NCBI GenBank assembly: GCA_031421855.1
Contig: JANOPN010000050.1
Span: 1 to 32,957, forward strand
DNA length: 32,957 bases
Source of the DNA: JAAFHN01 sp031421855
GTDB taxonomy: Bacteria; Pseudomonadota; Gammaproteobacteria; Burkholderiales; Burkholderiaceae_C
Direction: 5' to 3'
The translations under genes and the position numbers were made by a program. Of this stretch, positions 22,360 to 30,408 are shown in pieces. Numbering within the stretch: the stretch's first letter is position 1; each line of letters begins with the position of its first letter. The notes under the pieces were generated by a model that worked only from the letters and a program-made list of their open reading frames with translations, searched no databases and was not told where the DNA came from.

Positions 22360-23793
22360 TCAAGCCCCAGCAATTGTCATGCGATCGATCAACACCGAAC
22401 CGACTGTCTTGCCGCCGTAGGTGTAGGCATCTGCGCCGATGGCGGTGATGCCTTTGAGCATGTCGCTCATGTTGCCCGCGATGGTGATTTCTTCTACTGG
22501 GTAGGCGATTTTTCCGTTTTCGACCCAATAGCCGCTGGCTCCGCGCGAGTAGTCGCCTGTGACGTAGTTGAGGCCTGAGCCCATGAGTTCGGTGACGAAC
22601 AGGCCTCGCCCGAGCTTGCGCAGCATGGCGTCTAAGTCGTCGCTTGGGTCGGTGAGGCGCGAACGCATGACCATGTTGTGCGAGCCGCCCGCGTGGCCAG
22701 TTGATTGAAGGCCGAGCTTGCGGGCCGAGTAGCTGCCCAAAAAGTAGCCCTGTGTGACGCCCGCGTCAACGGCGCGGCGGGCAAAGACTGAGCAGCCCTC
22801 ATCGTCAAACGGCGAGCTGGCTTTGCCGCCCAAAACAAACGGGTCTTCGTCAATGTCGATGTGGTCGGCCAGGGTTTGCTTGCCCATGCTGTCAAGCAAA
22901 AACGTGGTTTTGCGGTACAGCGCGCCGCCCGAGACGGCTTGCACATAGGCACCCAGCAAACCGGCGGCGAGCGGCGACTCAAATAAAACTGGGCAGCTCA
23001 TGGTTTTGAGCTTGCGCCCACCCAATCGCGACAGCGCCCGCTCGGCGGCGTAGCGACCAACTGACTCAGCCGAGGCAAAGTCCCGCGCGCGGCGCTCCGA
23101 GGTGTACCAATAGTCACGCTGCATGTCTGGCGTTTTGCTCTTGCCCTTTTGCCCAACAGCGATGGGCGACACCGACAGGCTGTGGCGCGACGTGGCGTAT
23201 CCGCCTCGAAAACCGTTGCTGTGGGCACTGAAAAAGTGGCTTTGTTGGGCCGAAACCCCCGCTCCTTCAGACTTGCTGATGCGCGGATCAGTCGCAAACG
23301 CGGCGGCCTCGCAATCCAGCGCGATGGCCTGGGCTTTGGCAGCCGTCACGGGCCAAGGGTGAAAGAGCTTGAGGTCGCGCTCACGCTCATGTGGCGGGGC
23401 GACGCTACTTGGCTCGGGCAAACCGGCTGCCGGGTCTTGTGCCGTGTAGCGAGCGATGTCAAAAGCGGCCGCCACGGTTTGGACTACCGCTGCGTCAGAG
23501 AAGTCAGAGGTGCTGGCATTGCCTCGGCGCTGGCCCACATAAACCGTGACGCTCAAGCCTTTGTCGCGGTTGTATTCCAAATTCTCAAGCGCACCCATGC
23601 GCACCCCGACACTCAAGCCACACGATTCGCTGGCCTCGGCTCCGGCATCGGTTGCACCGAGTTTTTTGGCCTGCGAAAGGGCCATTTCGGTCAACCGCTC
23701 AAACTGGGCGCGGCTGTACGAAAACCCCTTGGCTGGGGCGGGCGCAACCTGGGGTACTTTTGACTGGCTTGGGGCGGGCTTTTTTGAACTCAT
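22360..23793 (-). CDS. pmbA: PmbA (TldE), metalloprotease-related protein
   Basis: A 477-residue PmbA/TldD-family protein. PmbA (TldE) works with TldD, which carries the metal site, in maturing microcin B17 and degrading CcdA; PmbA itself lacks HExxH, as here. Seen: GLSVGVRMGALENLEYNRDKGLSVTVYVGQRRG, the FESPLAAGLLGAYVQAVSGGALYRKTTFLLD region and C-terminal GSGLNYVTGDYSRGASGYWVENGKIAYPVEEITIAGN. The ATG at 23791-23793 is chosen; the upstream extension overlaps the divergent darP start and is not conserved-looking. An N-terminal Pro/Ala-rich tail (1-25) is extra. tldD is not in the window. Confidence 0.94.
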   Translation of the reverse strand: MSSKKPAPSQSKVPQVAPAPAKGFSYSRAQFERLTEMALSQAKKLGATDAGAEASESCGLSVGVRMGALENLEYNRDKGLSVTVYVGQRRGNASTSDFSDAAVVQTVAAAFDIARYTAQDPAAGLPEPSSVAPPHERERDLKLFHPWPVTAAKAQAIALDCEAAAFATDPRISKSEGAGVSAQQSHFFSAHSNGFRGGYATSRHSLSVSPIAVGQKGKSKTPDMQRDYWYTSERRARDFASAESVGRYAAERALSRLGGRKLKTMSCPVLFESPLAAGLLGAYVQAVSGGALYRKTTFLLDSMGKQTLADHIDIDEDPFVLGGKASSPFDDEGCSVFARRAVDAGVTQGYFLGSYSARKLGLQSTGHAGGSHNMVMRSRLTDPSDDLDAMLRKLGRGLFVTELMGSGLNYVTGDYSRGASGYWVENGKIAYPVEEITIAGNMSDMLKGITAIGADAYTYGGKTVGSVLIDRMTIAGA

Positions 23794-23826
23794 CAGCCAA
23801 TGATACCGAGCAGCGACAATCACCCC

Positions 23827-24531
23827 ATGAGCAGCACGCCCGAACCCACCCTTTCCGCCGAAACACCCACGCCAACCTTGGCGCCACCCAAGAGCTTGCC
23901 CAAGCCGCAACTCAAACCCCGCAAAAAAACCGCTGGCTATTGGTCAAAGGGCGTTTTCATCAAAGACACCGACGAAGTCGACCCCGACAAGGTGTTGAGC
24001 CGCACCGAGGAAAAAGACGCAAGCCACGCCCTGCAAAAGCTCGGGCTGGAGCTGGTTGAGCTGCGCAAATCGGCCTTGGAGCGCTTGCAAGGGCAAGGGC
24101 ACGTGACCGAGCGGCTGGCTACCGAGTTGGAGAGTTTCAAGCGCGTGACCGCATTTGAGGGCAAGCGCCGATTGGGGCAATTGCTGGGCAAGATCATGCG
24201 CGGCCTGCCTGACGACTCCGTTCTGGCCATCAAGGCTGCGTTGAGCGAGCAGCGCTCGGGCAGCGCGACCGAAGCGTTGGCCATCCACCGCATGGAGCGC
24301 TGGCGCGACGATTTACTGGCCGACGACGCGGCACTGGCCAAGCTGTTGGACGATCCGACCTTCGTGCAGGCCAAGTTGGACGGCAAACCTGCGGCTGACG
24401 GGCAACACTTGCGCGCCTTGGTGCGACAAGCCCGCAAAGACATGGCAGTGCCTGTGGTCGAGGGCCAGCCGCCCAAGCCGAGCCGGGCGTACAAGGAGCT
24501 GTTTCAAGCGTTGAAGGAGCTGTTTGCGTGA
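23827..24531 (+). CDS. darP: DarP (YjgA), ribosome-associated protein
   Basis: A 234-residue DUF615 protein. DarP helps late maturation of the 50S subunit in E. coli. Seen: SKGVFIKDTDEVDPDKVLSRTEEKD-like front, ESFKRVTAFEGKRRLGQLLGKIMRGLP, HRMERWRDDLLADD and the C-terminal AYKELFQALKELF. A Pro/Thr-rich tail of about 40 residues precedes the domain. It is divergent from pmbA with 33 bases between the starts, as is common in betaproteobacteria (pmbA-yjgA-mog). The stop overlaps mogA as GTGA. Confidence 0.93.
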   Translation: MSSTPEPTLSAETPTPTLAPPKSLPKPQLKPRKKTAGYWSKGVFIKDTDEVDPDKVLSRTEEKDASHALQKLGLELVELRKSALERLQGQGHVTERLATELESFKRVTAFEGKRRLGQLLGKIMRGLPDDSVLAIKAALSEQRSGSATEALAIHRMERWRDDLLADDAALAKLLDDPTFVQAKLDGKPAADGQHLRALVRQARKDMAVPVVEGQPPKPSRAYKELFQALKELFA

Positions 24532-25139
24532 GCGAGCCGCTACCGACCCAAGCGCTTCTTGCTGATTTCGACACGGTTCGCATTGGCATTGTGTCGGTCA
24601 GCGACCGCGCTTCAAGTGGCGTGTACGAAGACAAGGGCTTGCCGGCGTTGCAAGAGTGGCTGAGCCGGGCGCTGAAAAACCCCTTGATTTTCAAGCCGCG
24701 CTTGATTCCTGACGAAGCCGATCAAATCTCGGCGGCATTGATTGACTTGGTGGACCAGGCCAAGTGCGACTTGGTGCTGACCACAGGCGGCACCGGCCCA
24801 TCGCCGCGCGACGTCACGCCCCAGGCCACGCTGGCTGTGGCGCACAAAGAAATGCCGGGTTTTGGTGAGCAAATGCGCCAGATCTCGCTGCGGTTTGTTC
24901 CCACGGCGATTTTGTCGCGGCAAACCGCGGTCATTCGTGGCAAGTGCTTGATCATCAATTTGCCTGGGCAGCCCAAGTCAATTGCGGAGACCTTGCAGGG
25001 CCTGCCCGACCTGGGCGTGCATGGCATTTTTGCCGCCGTGCCCTACTGCGTGGACTTGATCGGCGGGCCCTACATTGAGACCGACGTGGAGGTCTGCACC
25101 GCATTCAGGCCCAAATCGGCCATCAAACGCCCTGTTTGA
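24528..25139 (+). CDS. mogA: MogA-type molybdopterin adenylyltransferase (GTG start)
   Basis: A 203-residue protein of the MogA/MoaB family, which adenylylates molybdopterin before molybdate insertion. Seen: RIGIVSVSDRASSGVYEDKGLPALQEWL, LVLTTGGTGPSPRDVTPQAT, FGEQMRQISL and INLPGQPKSIAETLQG, and a C-terminal AAVPYCVDLIGGPYIET that is typical of MogA. The frame starts with GTG overlapping the darP stop, so it is translationally coupled. Length is in line with E. coli MogA (195). Confidence 0.94.
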   Translation: MSEPLPTQALLADFDTVRIGIVSVSDRASSGVYEDKGLPALQEWLSRALKNPLIFKPRLIPDEADQISAALIDLVDQAKCDLVLTTGGTGPSPRDVTPQATLAVAHKEMPGFGEQMRQISLRFVPTAILSRQTAVIRGKCLIINLPGQPKSIAETLQGLPDLGVHGIFAAVPYCVDLIGGPYIETDVEVCTAFRPKSAIKRPV

Positions 25140-25304
25140 TGCCAAGTAGCGCACACTTGCGTCACATTTGTGCAGGTGCCTGTGTATTTGGTCGCACTTG
25201 GTCTTGCTTGATGCATTTTTGACAGCTTGGATGGCAATGATGTCAACGAAAATCGATCCGCGACCATTTTGGTTGCTGTACCCCACGCTTGCCTGGAAAC
25301 TGAC

Positions 25305-26753
25305 ATGACTGCATCGAACGCTCAAAAAACACCCATCCGCCTCAGCGCGGCCACGGTCGCCGTCGCCGCTTTGTTGGGCTTGATGGGTCACTCAGCGACG
25401 GCGCAAACCACACGATCACCGTCCACGGTTGAACCCAGCCTGCGCTACACGGTGCAGGCCAAGGACAGCTTGATCAAGTTCTCCAGCGAAGTCCTCGTCG
25501 AGCCCAAGGCATGGCCTGAGGTGGCCAAGTTCAATGCGCTCAAAGATGCCAATCGCATCTACCCTGGTCAACAAATTGACGTGCCGCTGCGCTTGTTGAA
25601 GTTTCGTGCGGACGGCGCAAAAGTCATCAGCACCAGCGGCGACGTGTCGGTGGCTGCGGGGTCCAATTTGTCGGAAGGCGGGCAAATCAAAGTCGGCCCG
25701 AACAGCTCAGCCGTGATTGAGTTGGCTGACAAGTCCGTCGTCAAGGTGTTGCCAGGCACGTTGGCTGAACTGCTCAAAAACCGAAGCTATGCGGCACGCG
25801 ACACCGACAAAAGCGCGTCTAACACTTGGTACTCAGGCTTGGTCAGGGTCGTGCAGGGCCAGTTGGAAGTGCTGGCCGCCAAAACCGAACGCCGCGCCGA
25901 AGACTTGAAAGTCAGCCTGCCAACCGCTGTGGTGGGCGTGCGCGGAACCGTCTTTCGGGCAGGCCACATGGGGGCAAATTCGCAAACCGAGGTGCTCGAA
26001 GGCCGCGTGCAAGCCGACAACCCCGCCCAAAAGAGCGGCGCGGCGGTCAACGCCGGGTTTGGTGCAGTGATCGACCCGAACCAGCGCGAAGTCAAAACCG
26101 TGGCTTTGTTGGCGGCACCTGACTTGCGCGCTTCTGCCACCGATCTCAACAAACCCAACGCTGAATTTGCGTTTGCGGGCATCGACGGCGCGACCAGTTA
26201 CCGCGTGCAAGTTGCACGCGATGCAGCATTCAACGATTTGGTGCAAGACAGCGGCTCGGATCGGCCGCGTGCATCGCTGAGCGCCCTGCCCGAAGGCAAC
26301 TGGTACCTGCGCGCCCGAGGCATTGACAAGCTCGGCTTGGAAGGATTGGACGGCGTGACCCGCGTGGCGGTTTTAGCCCCGAAGCCCGCGCTTGCGCCAG
26401 TTGCGGTGATTCCGCTGCCACCCCTTTTTGCGCCGCTGCTGGTCACGCGGTCGCGCATGCGTTTTTTGAACGACCAAACCTTGCTTGACCTGCCATCGCT
26501 TGACAACGAGCATGTAGACATGGCGGTTGAGATTGCACGCGACGCCCAGTTCAGCCAAATTGTGCTCAAACAAGCCTTGGCTGATAAACGAGTCAATCTG
26601 GGCAAGCTGGCTGAGGGCAACTACTTTGCCCGGTTCACCGGCACTGACAAGCTCAAACGCGCCAACGCAAGCCCCGTTTACCGGCTGAGCATTGATGCCA
26701 ATTGGGGCGTGTCAGTCGTTGATCAAAGTGCGCCGCTGGAGTTGATGCGCTGA
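25305..26753 (+). CDS. Secreted LysM and FecR domain protein
   Basis: A 482-residue exported protein. The ATG at 25305 gives a Sec signal peptide (TPIRLSAATVAVAALLGLMGHSATAQ, cleavage after ATAQ). Then follow a LysM-like segment (LRYTVQAKDSLIKFSSEVLVEPKAWPEVAKFNALKDANRIYPGQQIDVP), a FecR domain (SGDVSV..., LPGTLAELLKN, VVQGQLEVLAAK, LPTAVVGVRGTVFRAG), and C-terminal fibronectin-like repeats with FAGIDGATSYRVQVARDAAFNDLVQ and a second related unit. LysM binds peptidoglycan-like glycans. Such proteins in Burkholderiales often lie beside CHASE2 sensor or regulator genes, not seen here. An upstream start at 25227 is unlikely. Confidence 0.88.
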   Translation: MTASNAQKTPIRLSAATVAVAALLGLMGHSATAQTTRSPSTVEPSLRYTVQAKDSLIKFSSEVLVEPKAWPEVAKFNALKDANRIYPGQQIDVPLRLLKFRADGAKVISTSGDVSVAAGSNLSEGGQIKVGPNSSAVIELADKSVVKVLPGTLAELLKNRSYAARDTDKSASNTWYSGLVRVVQGQLEVLAAKTERRAEDLKVSLPTAVVGVRGTVFRAGHMGANSQTEVLEGRVQADNPAQKSGAAVNAGFGAVIDPNQREVKTVALLAAPDLRASATDLNKPNAEFAFAGIDGATSYRVQVARDAAFNDLVQDSGSDRPRASLSALPEGNWYLRARGIDKLGLEGLDGVTRVAVLAPKPALAPVAVIPLPPLFAPLLVTRSRMRFLNDQTLLDLPSLDNEHVDMAVEIARDAQFSQIVLKQALADKRVNLGKLAEGNYFARFTGTDKLKRANASPVYRLSIDANWGVSVVDQSAPLELMR

Positions 26754-26769
26754 TGTGCTGATTGGCGAG

Positions 26770-27552
26770 TCACTTGCCGACCAGCTCAGTCAGGCGCTCG
26801 CAAGACGACCCTTCGACGCGCTGAGCGTCGGCTGGCACGCAATTCTTCGCAGGCGAATCGGCAGGCGACCCCGCGTTGGCGGCTGACAGTTTCTCAATCG
26901 CTTGCCAAAGCAAGGCGATTTGATGCTCTTGACCGCCCGCGTGCTCAATCAGGCCTTTCATCGCCAAAGACAAGGGATCGTCTTGCGTGGTGATTCCGTA
27001 AGCTGAAAAACCCTCCCCCGCTGGGCGCTTTGCCGCGTCAGCCCCAATGATTCGTGCGGGAATACCCACCGCCGTGGCTCCAGCGGGTACCGGCTTGATG
27101 ACCACGGCGTTGCTGCCGATCTTGGCCCCATCACCCACCGTGAAGCCGCCCAAAACCTTGGCTCCGGCGCTCACTACGACGTTGCGGCCCAGCGTGGGGT
27201 GGCGTTTGGCACCGCGCTCAAGGGCCGTGCCGCCCAGCGTCACGCCTTGGTACAAGGTGCAGCCGTCGCCGATTTCGGCCGTCTCACCAATGACGATGCC
27301 CATGCCGTGGTCAAAGAACACGCACTCGCCAATGACCGCGCCTGGGTGAATCTCGATTCCGGTCAGCCAGCGTGAAAACTGCGAAATCGCCCGCCCCAGC
27401 CACTTGAAGCCCGACAACCAACAGCGCCTTGCCAGCCGGTGCAGCACCAACGCATGCAAGCCGGGGTACAGGGTCAGCACTTCAAAGGTGCTGCGCGCGG
27501 CGGGGTCGCGGCTGCGGATGCAGGCGATGTCGGATCGAAGTCGAGAAAACAT
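26770..27552 (-). CDS. cysE: CysE, serine O-acetyltransferase
   Basis: A 260-residue enzyme making O-acetylserine from serine and acetyl-CoA, the committed step to cysteine. Seen: MFSRLRSDIACIRSRDPAARSTFEVL, GIEIHPGAVIGECVFFDHGMGIVIGETAEIGDGCTLYQGVTLGG, and hexapeptide repeats (VVVSAGAKVLGGFTVGDGAKIGSNAVVIKPVPAGATAVGIPARII) that form a left-handed beta helix. The catalytic His is in FFDHGMG. The gene follows trmJ after 9 bases on the same strand, so they are cotranscribed. The C-terminal tail beyond residue 185 is longer than usual and low in conservation. Confidence 0.95.
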   Translation of the reverse strand: MFSRLRSDIACIRSRDPAARSTFEVLTLYPGLHALVLHRLARRCWLSGFKWLGRAISQFSRWLTGIEIHPGAVIGECVFFDHGMGIVIGETAEIGDGCTLYQGVTLGGTALERGAKRHPTLGRNVVVSAGAKVLGGFTVGDGAKIGSNAVVIKPVPAGATAVGIPARIIGADAAKRPAGEGFSAYGITTQDDPLSLAMKGLIEHAGGQEHQIALLWQAIEKLSAANAGSPADSPAKNCVPADAQRVEGSSCERLTELVGK

Positions 27553-27561
27553 GGTTGCAGT

Positions 27562-28434
27562 CTATTCGGTGGCAGGAGGTTTTGCTTGGCCAGCGTCAGG
27601 GAGGGTTGCCAACATGGCTTTTGCCACGCCGCGCAGGATGTGGACCTCTTCTTCGCGCAAGGCCGCGCGGTTGAAGAGTTGGTTGAGGCGGGGCATGAGC
27701 TTCTTGGGCGACGCCGGGTCCAAGTAGTCCACGTGCACCAAAGCCTGCTCCAGGTGTTTGAGCAAGCCCTGAACCGCGTCGGCGCTGGCCAATTTGGGCA
27801 GCAAATTGGCGGGCATTGCCGCCACTGAGTAGGCGCCCAAGGCGGTGCGCCACTCGTAAGCCAGCACTTGCACGGCGGCAGCCAAATTGAGTGAGCCAAA
27901 CTGCGGGTTAGTCGGAATCGTGATCACGCTGTGGCAGCGGTACACATCCTCGTTTGACATGCCATAGCGCTCGGTGCCAAAGACAAAACCCACCGATTGC
28001 AACGCGGGCGGCTTGGCAGGCTCTGAATCGTCGTTTTGAGCGATATTTTGAGACAAATCGGCACTTGGTCTGCGTATCCATTGGGTTTGTTGCTCATCAT
28101 TTAGGAGTATCTCAGGGCACGCCTGAGCGGCCAGCCAAGCCAAGCGCTCACGCGGTGCATGGGCGTTTGCCCCGAAATCGCGCGGGGTCATGGCGGTGGC
28201 ACACAGGTGCTCGATGCCCTCAATCGCCGCTTCAAACGTGTCGACAATTTTGGCGTTGTTGAGCACGTCAAGCGCGCCGCTGGCACGCTGAATCGTCTCC
28301 TCGCGGCGCAGCACATTGGCCCAGCGTGGGCGAACCATCACCAAGTCGTCAAAACCCATGACCTTCATGGCGCGAGCAGTCGCCCCCACGTTGCCAGCGT
28401 GGCTGGGCTCCATCAAAATGAATCGGGTTCGCAT
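27562..28434 (-). CDS. trmJ: TrmJ, tRNA 2'-O-methyltransferase for position 32, with embedded repeat
   Basis: A 290-residue SPOUT methyltransferase. Seen: FILMEPSHAGNVGATARAMKVMGFDDLVMV at the N-terminus, and the knot with SVGFVFGTERYGMSNEDVYRCHSVITIPTNPQFGSLNLAAAVQVLAYEWR. Between them residues of about 109-134 (with EQQTQWIRRPS at 114-124) come from a copy of the dispersed repeat, in a region where homologues have a shorter linker. The insertion lies between the first strand group and the knot. It is divergent from suhB, as in E. coli, and upstream of cysE on the same strand. Confidence 0.92.
   Translation of the reverse strand: MRTRFILMEPSHAGNVGATARAMKVMGFDDLVMVRPRWANVLRREETIQRASGALDVLNNAKIVDTFEAAIEGIEHLCATAMTPRDFGANAHAPRERLAWLAAQACPEILLNDEQQTQWIRRPSADLSQNIAQNDDSEPAKPPALQSVGFVFGTERYGMSNEDVYRCHSVITIPTNPQFGSLNLAAAVQVLAYEWRTALGAYSVAAMPANLLPKLASADAVQGLLKHLEQALVHVDYLDPASPKKLMPRLNQLFNRAALREEEVHILRGVAKAMLATLPDAGQAKPPATE
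28042..28108 (+). repeat. Dispersed ~65-base repeat, copy 9 (inside trmJ)
   Basis: Plus orientation, antisense to trmJ: CACTTGGTCTGCG, ATCCATTGGGTTTGTTGCT. Its nearest relative is copy 10 in mutS: both have TGCGTATCC and are read in the same coding frame. Confidence 0.9.
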
Positions 28435-28473
28435 GAAATGGGGTCAATCAGTCAAGAAAGGTCGGGCTTTAGG

Positions 28474-28503
28474 TTGCGGGTTTCTACCGAGTTTTGATAA
28501 AAT
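28474..28503 (+). promoter_or_regulatory. Candidate suhB promoter
   Basis: TTGCGG (28474-28479) and TAAAAT (28498-28503) with an 18-base spacer. The hairpin GGTGC-N6-GCACC lies about 10 bases downstream in the leader. Confidence 0.5.
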
Positions 28504-28635
28504 CCGATTGTCGGTGCAAATTCGCACCCACGCAGCGACCCGCTCCATCGGACGTTCGCACCGCTCTTTGCACAATTCGACCGATTCAACCCACACCACG
28601 CTGACCCGCATGGTGTCTTAAGCGAGCACTCACCC

Positions 28636-29604
28636 ATGATCACACCCGGCCTTCATCCCATGCTCAACGTGGCGATCAAAGCGGCTCGCTACGCAGGCAG
28701 CGTCATCAACCGCGCCGCACTCGACATTGAATCGGTTCGCATTTCGCAAAAGCAAGTCAACGACTTCGTTACCGAAGTCGACTTGCAAGCCGAAGAAATC
28801 ATCATCAAGACCCTGCTTGAAGCCTACCCCGACCACGCGATTTGGGCCGAAGAATCGGGCCGCGCGCGGGGCAACAAGCACTCCGACCATGTTTGGATCA
28901 TCGACCCCATCGACGGCACCACCAACTTCATTCATGGCTTTCCGTTTTACTGCGTGAGCATCGCGCTCATGGTGAACAACCGCATCGAGCAAGCCGTCGT
29001 ATTCGACCCCACCCGAAACGACCTCTTCACCTCCACACGGGGTCGCGGCGCGTACATGAATGATCGCCGCCTGCGCGTGAGCAAGCGCACCACGCTCAAA
29101 GACAGCTTGGTGACGACCGGATTTCCGTTTCGCCCCGGTGACAACCTGCAAAACTACCTCAGCTTGCTGGGCGAAGTGATGGGCAAAGTAGCCGGCATTC
29201 GCCGCCCCGGAGCCGCTGCACTCGACTTGGCCTATGTCGCCGCCGGGTTCTCAGACGGATTTTTTGAGACCGGTTTGGCCCCGTGGGACACCGCCGCGGG
29301 CTCGCTGCTCATTCAAGAAGCCGGCGGCTTGATTGGCAACTTCAGCGGCGAGGCCGACTTCTTGGAGCAACGTGAGTGCCTGGCCGGCAACCCCCGCGTC
29401 TACGCCCAACTGGTCGGCGTACTCAGCCCGTACAGCAAGTTCGCCACCGTGGCCCAAAAGCTCGCCGTTAACGAAGCTCGCAGCAACAACCCAAGCGAAA
29501 CCGCCCCAGTACAAAGCGACGCATCCCAGCCCGACGCCCCAAAACGCCGAATCGTTCGAAAAGTCACCCCGAATGCGCCCAGCAGCGGCGATGCGCCGTT
29601 TTGA
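28636..29604 (+). CDS. suhB: SuhB, inositol monophosphatase family
   Basis: A 322-residue IMPase-family protein. Metal-binding motifs are visible: E in WAEESG, DPIDGTTNF (D/D) and WDTAAG late in the protein. Length in E. coli is 267; here an extra 50-residue tail rich in Ala, Pro, Ser (NNPSETAPVQSDASQPDAPKR and on) is added. E. coli SuhB also joins Nus factors in rRNA antitermination; whether the tail affects that is unknown. The Shine-Dalgarno is weak. The head-to-head arrangement with trmJ is conserved in E. coli. Confidence 0.94.
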   Translation: MITPGLHPMLNVAIKAARYAGSVINRAALDIESVRISQKQVNDFVTEVDLQAEEIIIKTLLEAYPDHAIWAEESGRARGNKHSDHVWIIDPIDGTTNFIHGFPFYCVSIALMVNNRIEQAVVFDPTRNDLFTSTRGRGAYMNDRRLRVSKRTTLKDSLVTTGFPFRPGDNLQNYLSLLGEVMGKVAGIRRPGAAALDLAYVAAGFSDGFFETGLAPWDTAAGSLLIQEAGGLIGNFSGEADFLEQRECLAGNPRVYAQLVGVLSPYSKFATVAQKLAVNEARSNNPSETAPVQSDASQPDAPKRRIVRKVTPNAPSSGDAPF

Positions 29605-29606
29605 TT

Positions 29607-29618
29607 TTGTATATACAA
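29607..29618. promoter_or_regulatory. Perfect palindrome with -10 box upstream of the toxin-like gene
   Basis: TTGTATATACAA is a perfect 12-bp palindrome that overlaps a TATACA -10-like hexamer (29612-29617). It starts 3 bases after the suhB stop and 19 bases before the toxin-like ATG. A role as the autoregulatory operator of the pair is inferred from this position. Confidence 0.55.
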
Positions 29619-29625
29619 TCTCGCC

Positions 29626-29919
29626 ATGCACAACTTGCGAATCTCAGCCAATGTCGCAGCGAAATTGGCTGAAAAGCACCAAGTTAGGCGAAGAGAAGTC
29701 GAGCAGAGTTTCGAAAACAAATGGGGGGTGGTACTTGAAGACTCTCGCGAGGATCACCAGACAGACCCGGCAACCGTGTGGTTCATCGCCCCAACCAACG
29801 CGGGGCGGCCGCTCAAGGTCGTGTTTATTTTCATCGACGGCACGGTGCATTTGAAAACCGCATACGAGCCAAACCCCGCTGAAATCGCGCTTTATGAGCG
29901 TTTCGGCAGCCACAACTAA
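29626..29919 (+). CDS. Toxin-like small protein of a putative toxin-antitoxin pair
   Basis: A 97-residue protein (MHNLRISANVAAKLAEKHQVRRREVEQSFENKWG...), with a C-terminal RPLKVVFIFIDGTVHLKTAYEPNPAEIALYERF. The family is usually annotated as ADP-ribosyl-(dinitrogen reductase) hydrolase in databases, but nothing in the sequence shows such a motif. Its size, compact alpha/beta look and the RHH-like gene 12 bases downstream fit a type II toxin. The EK-HQVRRREVE start resembles the RelE/BrnT-type pattern only loosely. I infer a toxin role with moderate confidence. Confidence 0.65.
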   Translation: MHNLRISANVAAKLAEKHQVRRREVEQSFENKWGVVLEDSREDHQTDPATVWFIAPTNAGRPLKVVFIFIDGTVHLKTAYEPNPAEIALYERFGSHN

Positions 29920-29931
29920 ATAGTCAATCCC

Positions 29932-30261
29932 ATGTCAAGCCAACCAAAAATCACCGGTACCGTCGAGGCATGGGAGAGCCGAACACTCGGCGCAGATGCC
30001 GAGTTTGCGCGTCGCGCGCCAGCCGATCTCGATGCCAAGATCGACGCATCACTCAACCTGCACGCCATCTCCATTCGCCTACCCAAAGACGTGATCGAGA
30101 CCTACAAGCTGCTGGCCAAAATGCACGGCATCGGCTATCAACCACTCATGCGCGACGCGATTTGTCGTTTTGCCGAGGCGGAGTTGAAACAAGTGTTGAT
30201 CAACCAACTCGACCAACAAGATCGCGCAGCAAGCGCGCATGGCATGCCGTTGGCTGCGTAA
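29932..30261 (+). CDS. Antitoxin-like RHH (CopG/BrnA-type) protein
   Basis: A 109-residue protein with the central segment HAISIRLPKDVIETYKLLAKMHGIGYQPLMRDAICRFAEAELKQV (62-106 part), which fits a ribbon-helix-helix of the BrnA/CopG type: a beta strand SIRLPKDV followed by two helices. The N-terminus (WESRTLGADAEFARRAP) would be the toxin-binding part. It follows the toxin-like gene after 12 bases. The reading frame continues past the stop into a PIN-domain fragment. Confidence 0.75.
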   Translation: MSSQPKITGTVEAWESRTLGADAEFARRAPADLDAKIDASLNLHAISIRLPKDVIETYKLLAKMHGIGYQPLMRDAICRFAEAELKQVLINQLDQQDRAASAHGMPLAA

Positions 30262-30282
30262 GCGGCGCGGCCCCAGCACTGG

Positions 30283-30408
30283 CGAGATGCCGCTTTGATC
30301 GCGAACGGCGACGCGAATGCCATCACAGGTGACGCGGATTTGTTGTTGCTCCACCCATTTCACGGTGTCGCCATCTTGTCGCCATCGCAGTTTCTCGGCA
30401 CCCCATGA
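30283..30408 (+). pseudogene. C-terminal fragment of a PIN-domain toxin
   Basis: In the same frame as the antitoxin-like gene, but after its stop, the translation reads ARPQHW, RDAALIANGDA, NAITGDADLLLLHP, FHGVAILSPSQFLGTP and then TGA at 30406-30408. TGDADLL..HPF.G..ILSP..FL is the C-terminal signature of PIN-domain toxins of the COG1569 type (VTGDADLLALHPF). The rest of the domain and any start codon are missing, so this is a decayed remnant. The TGA overlaps the mutS ATG as ATGA. I found it by reading the apparent gap between the antitoxin and mutS. Confidence 0.75.

Noticed and set aside
25140..25304. Possible further copy of the dispersed repeat at CGCACTTGGTC near 25192
   Set aside because: Only about 10 bases match; the ATTCATTGG and TTGTTGCT core is missing.
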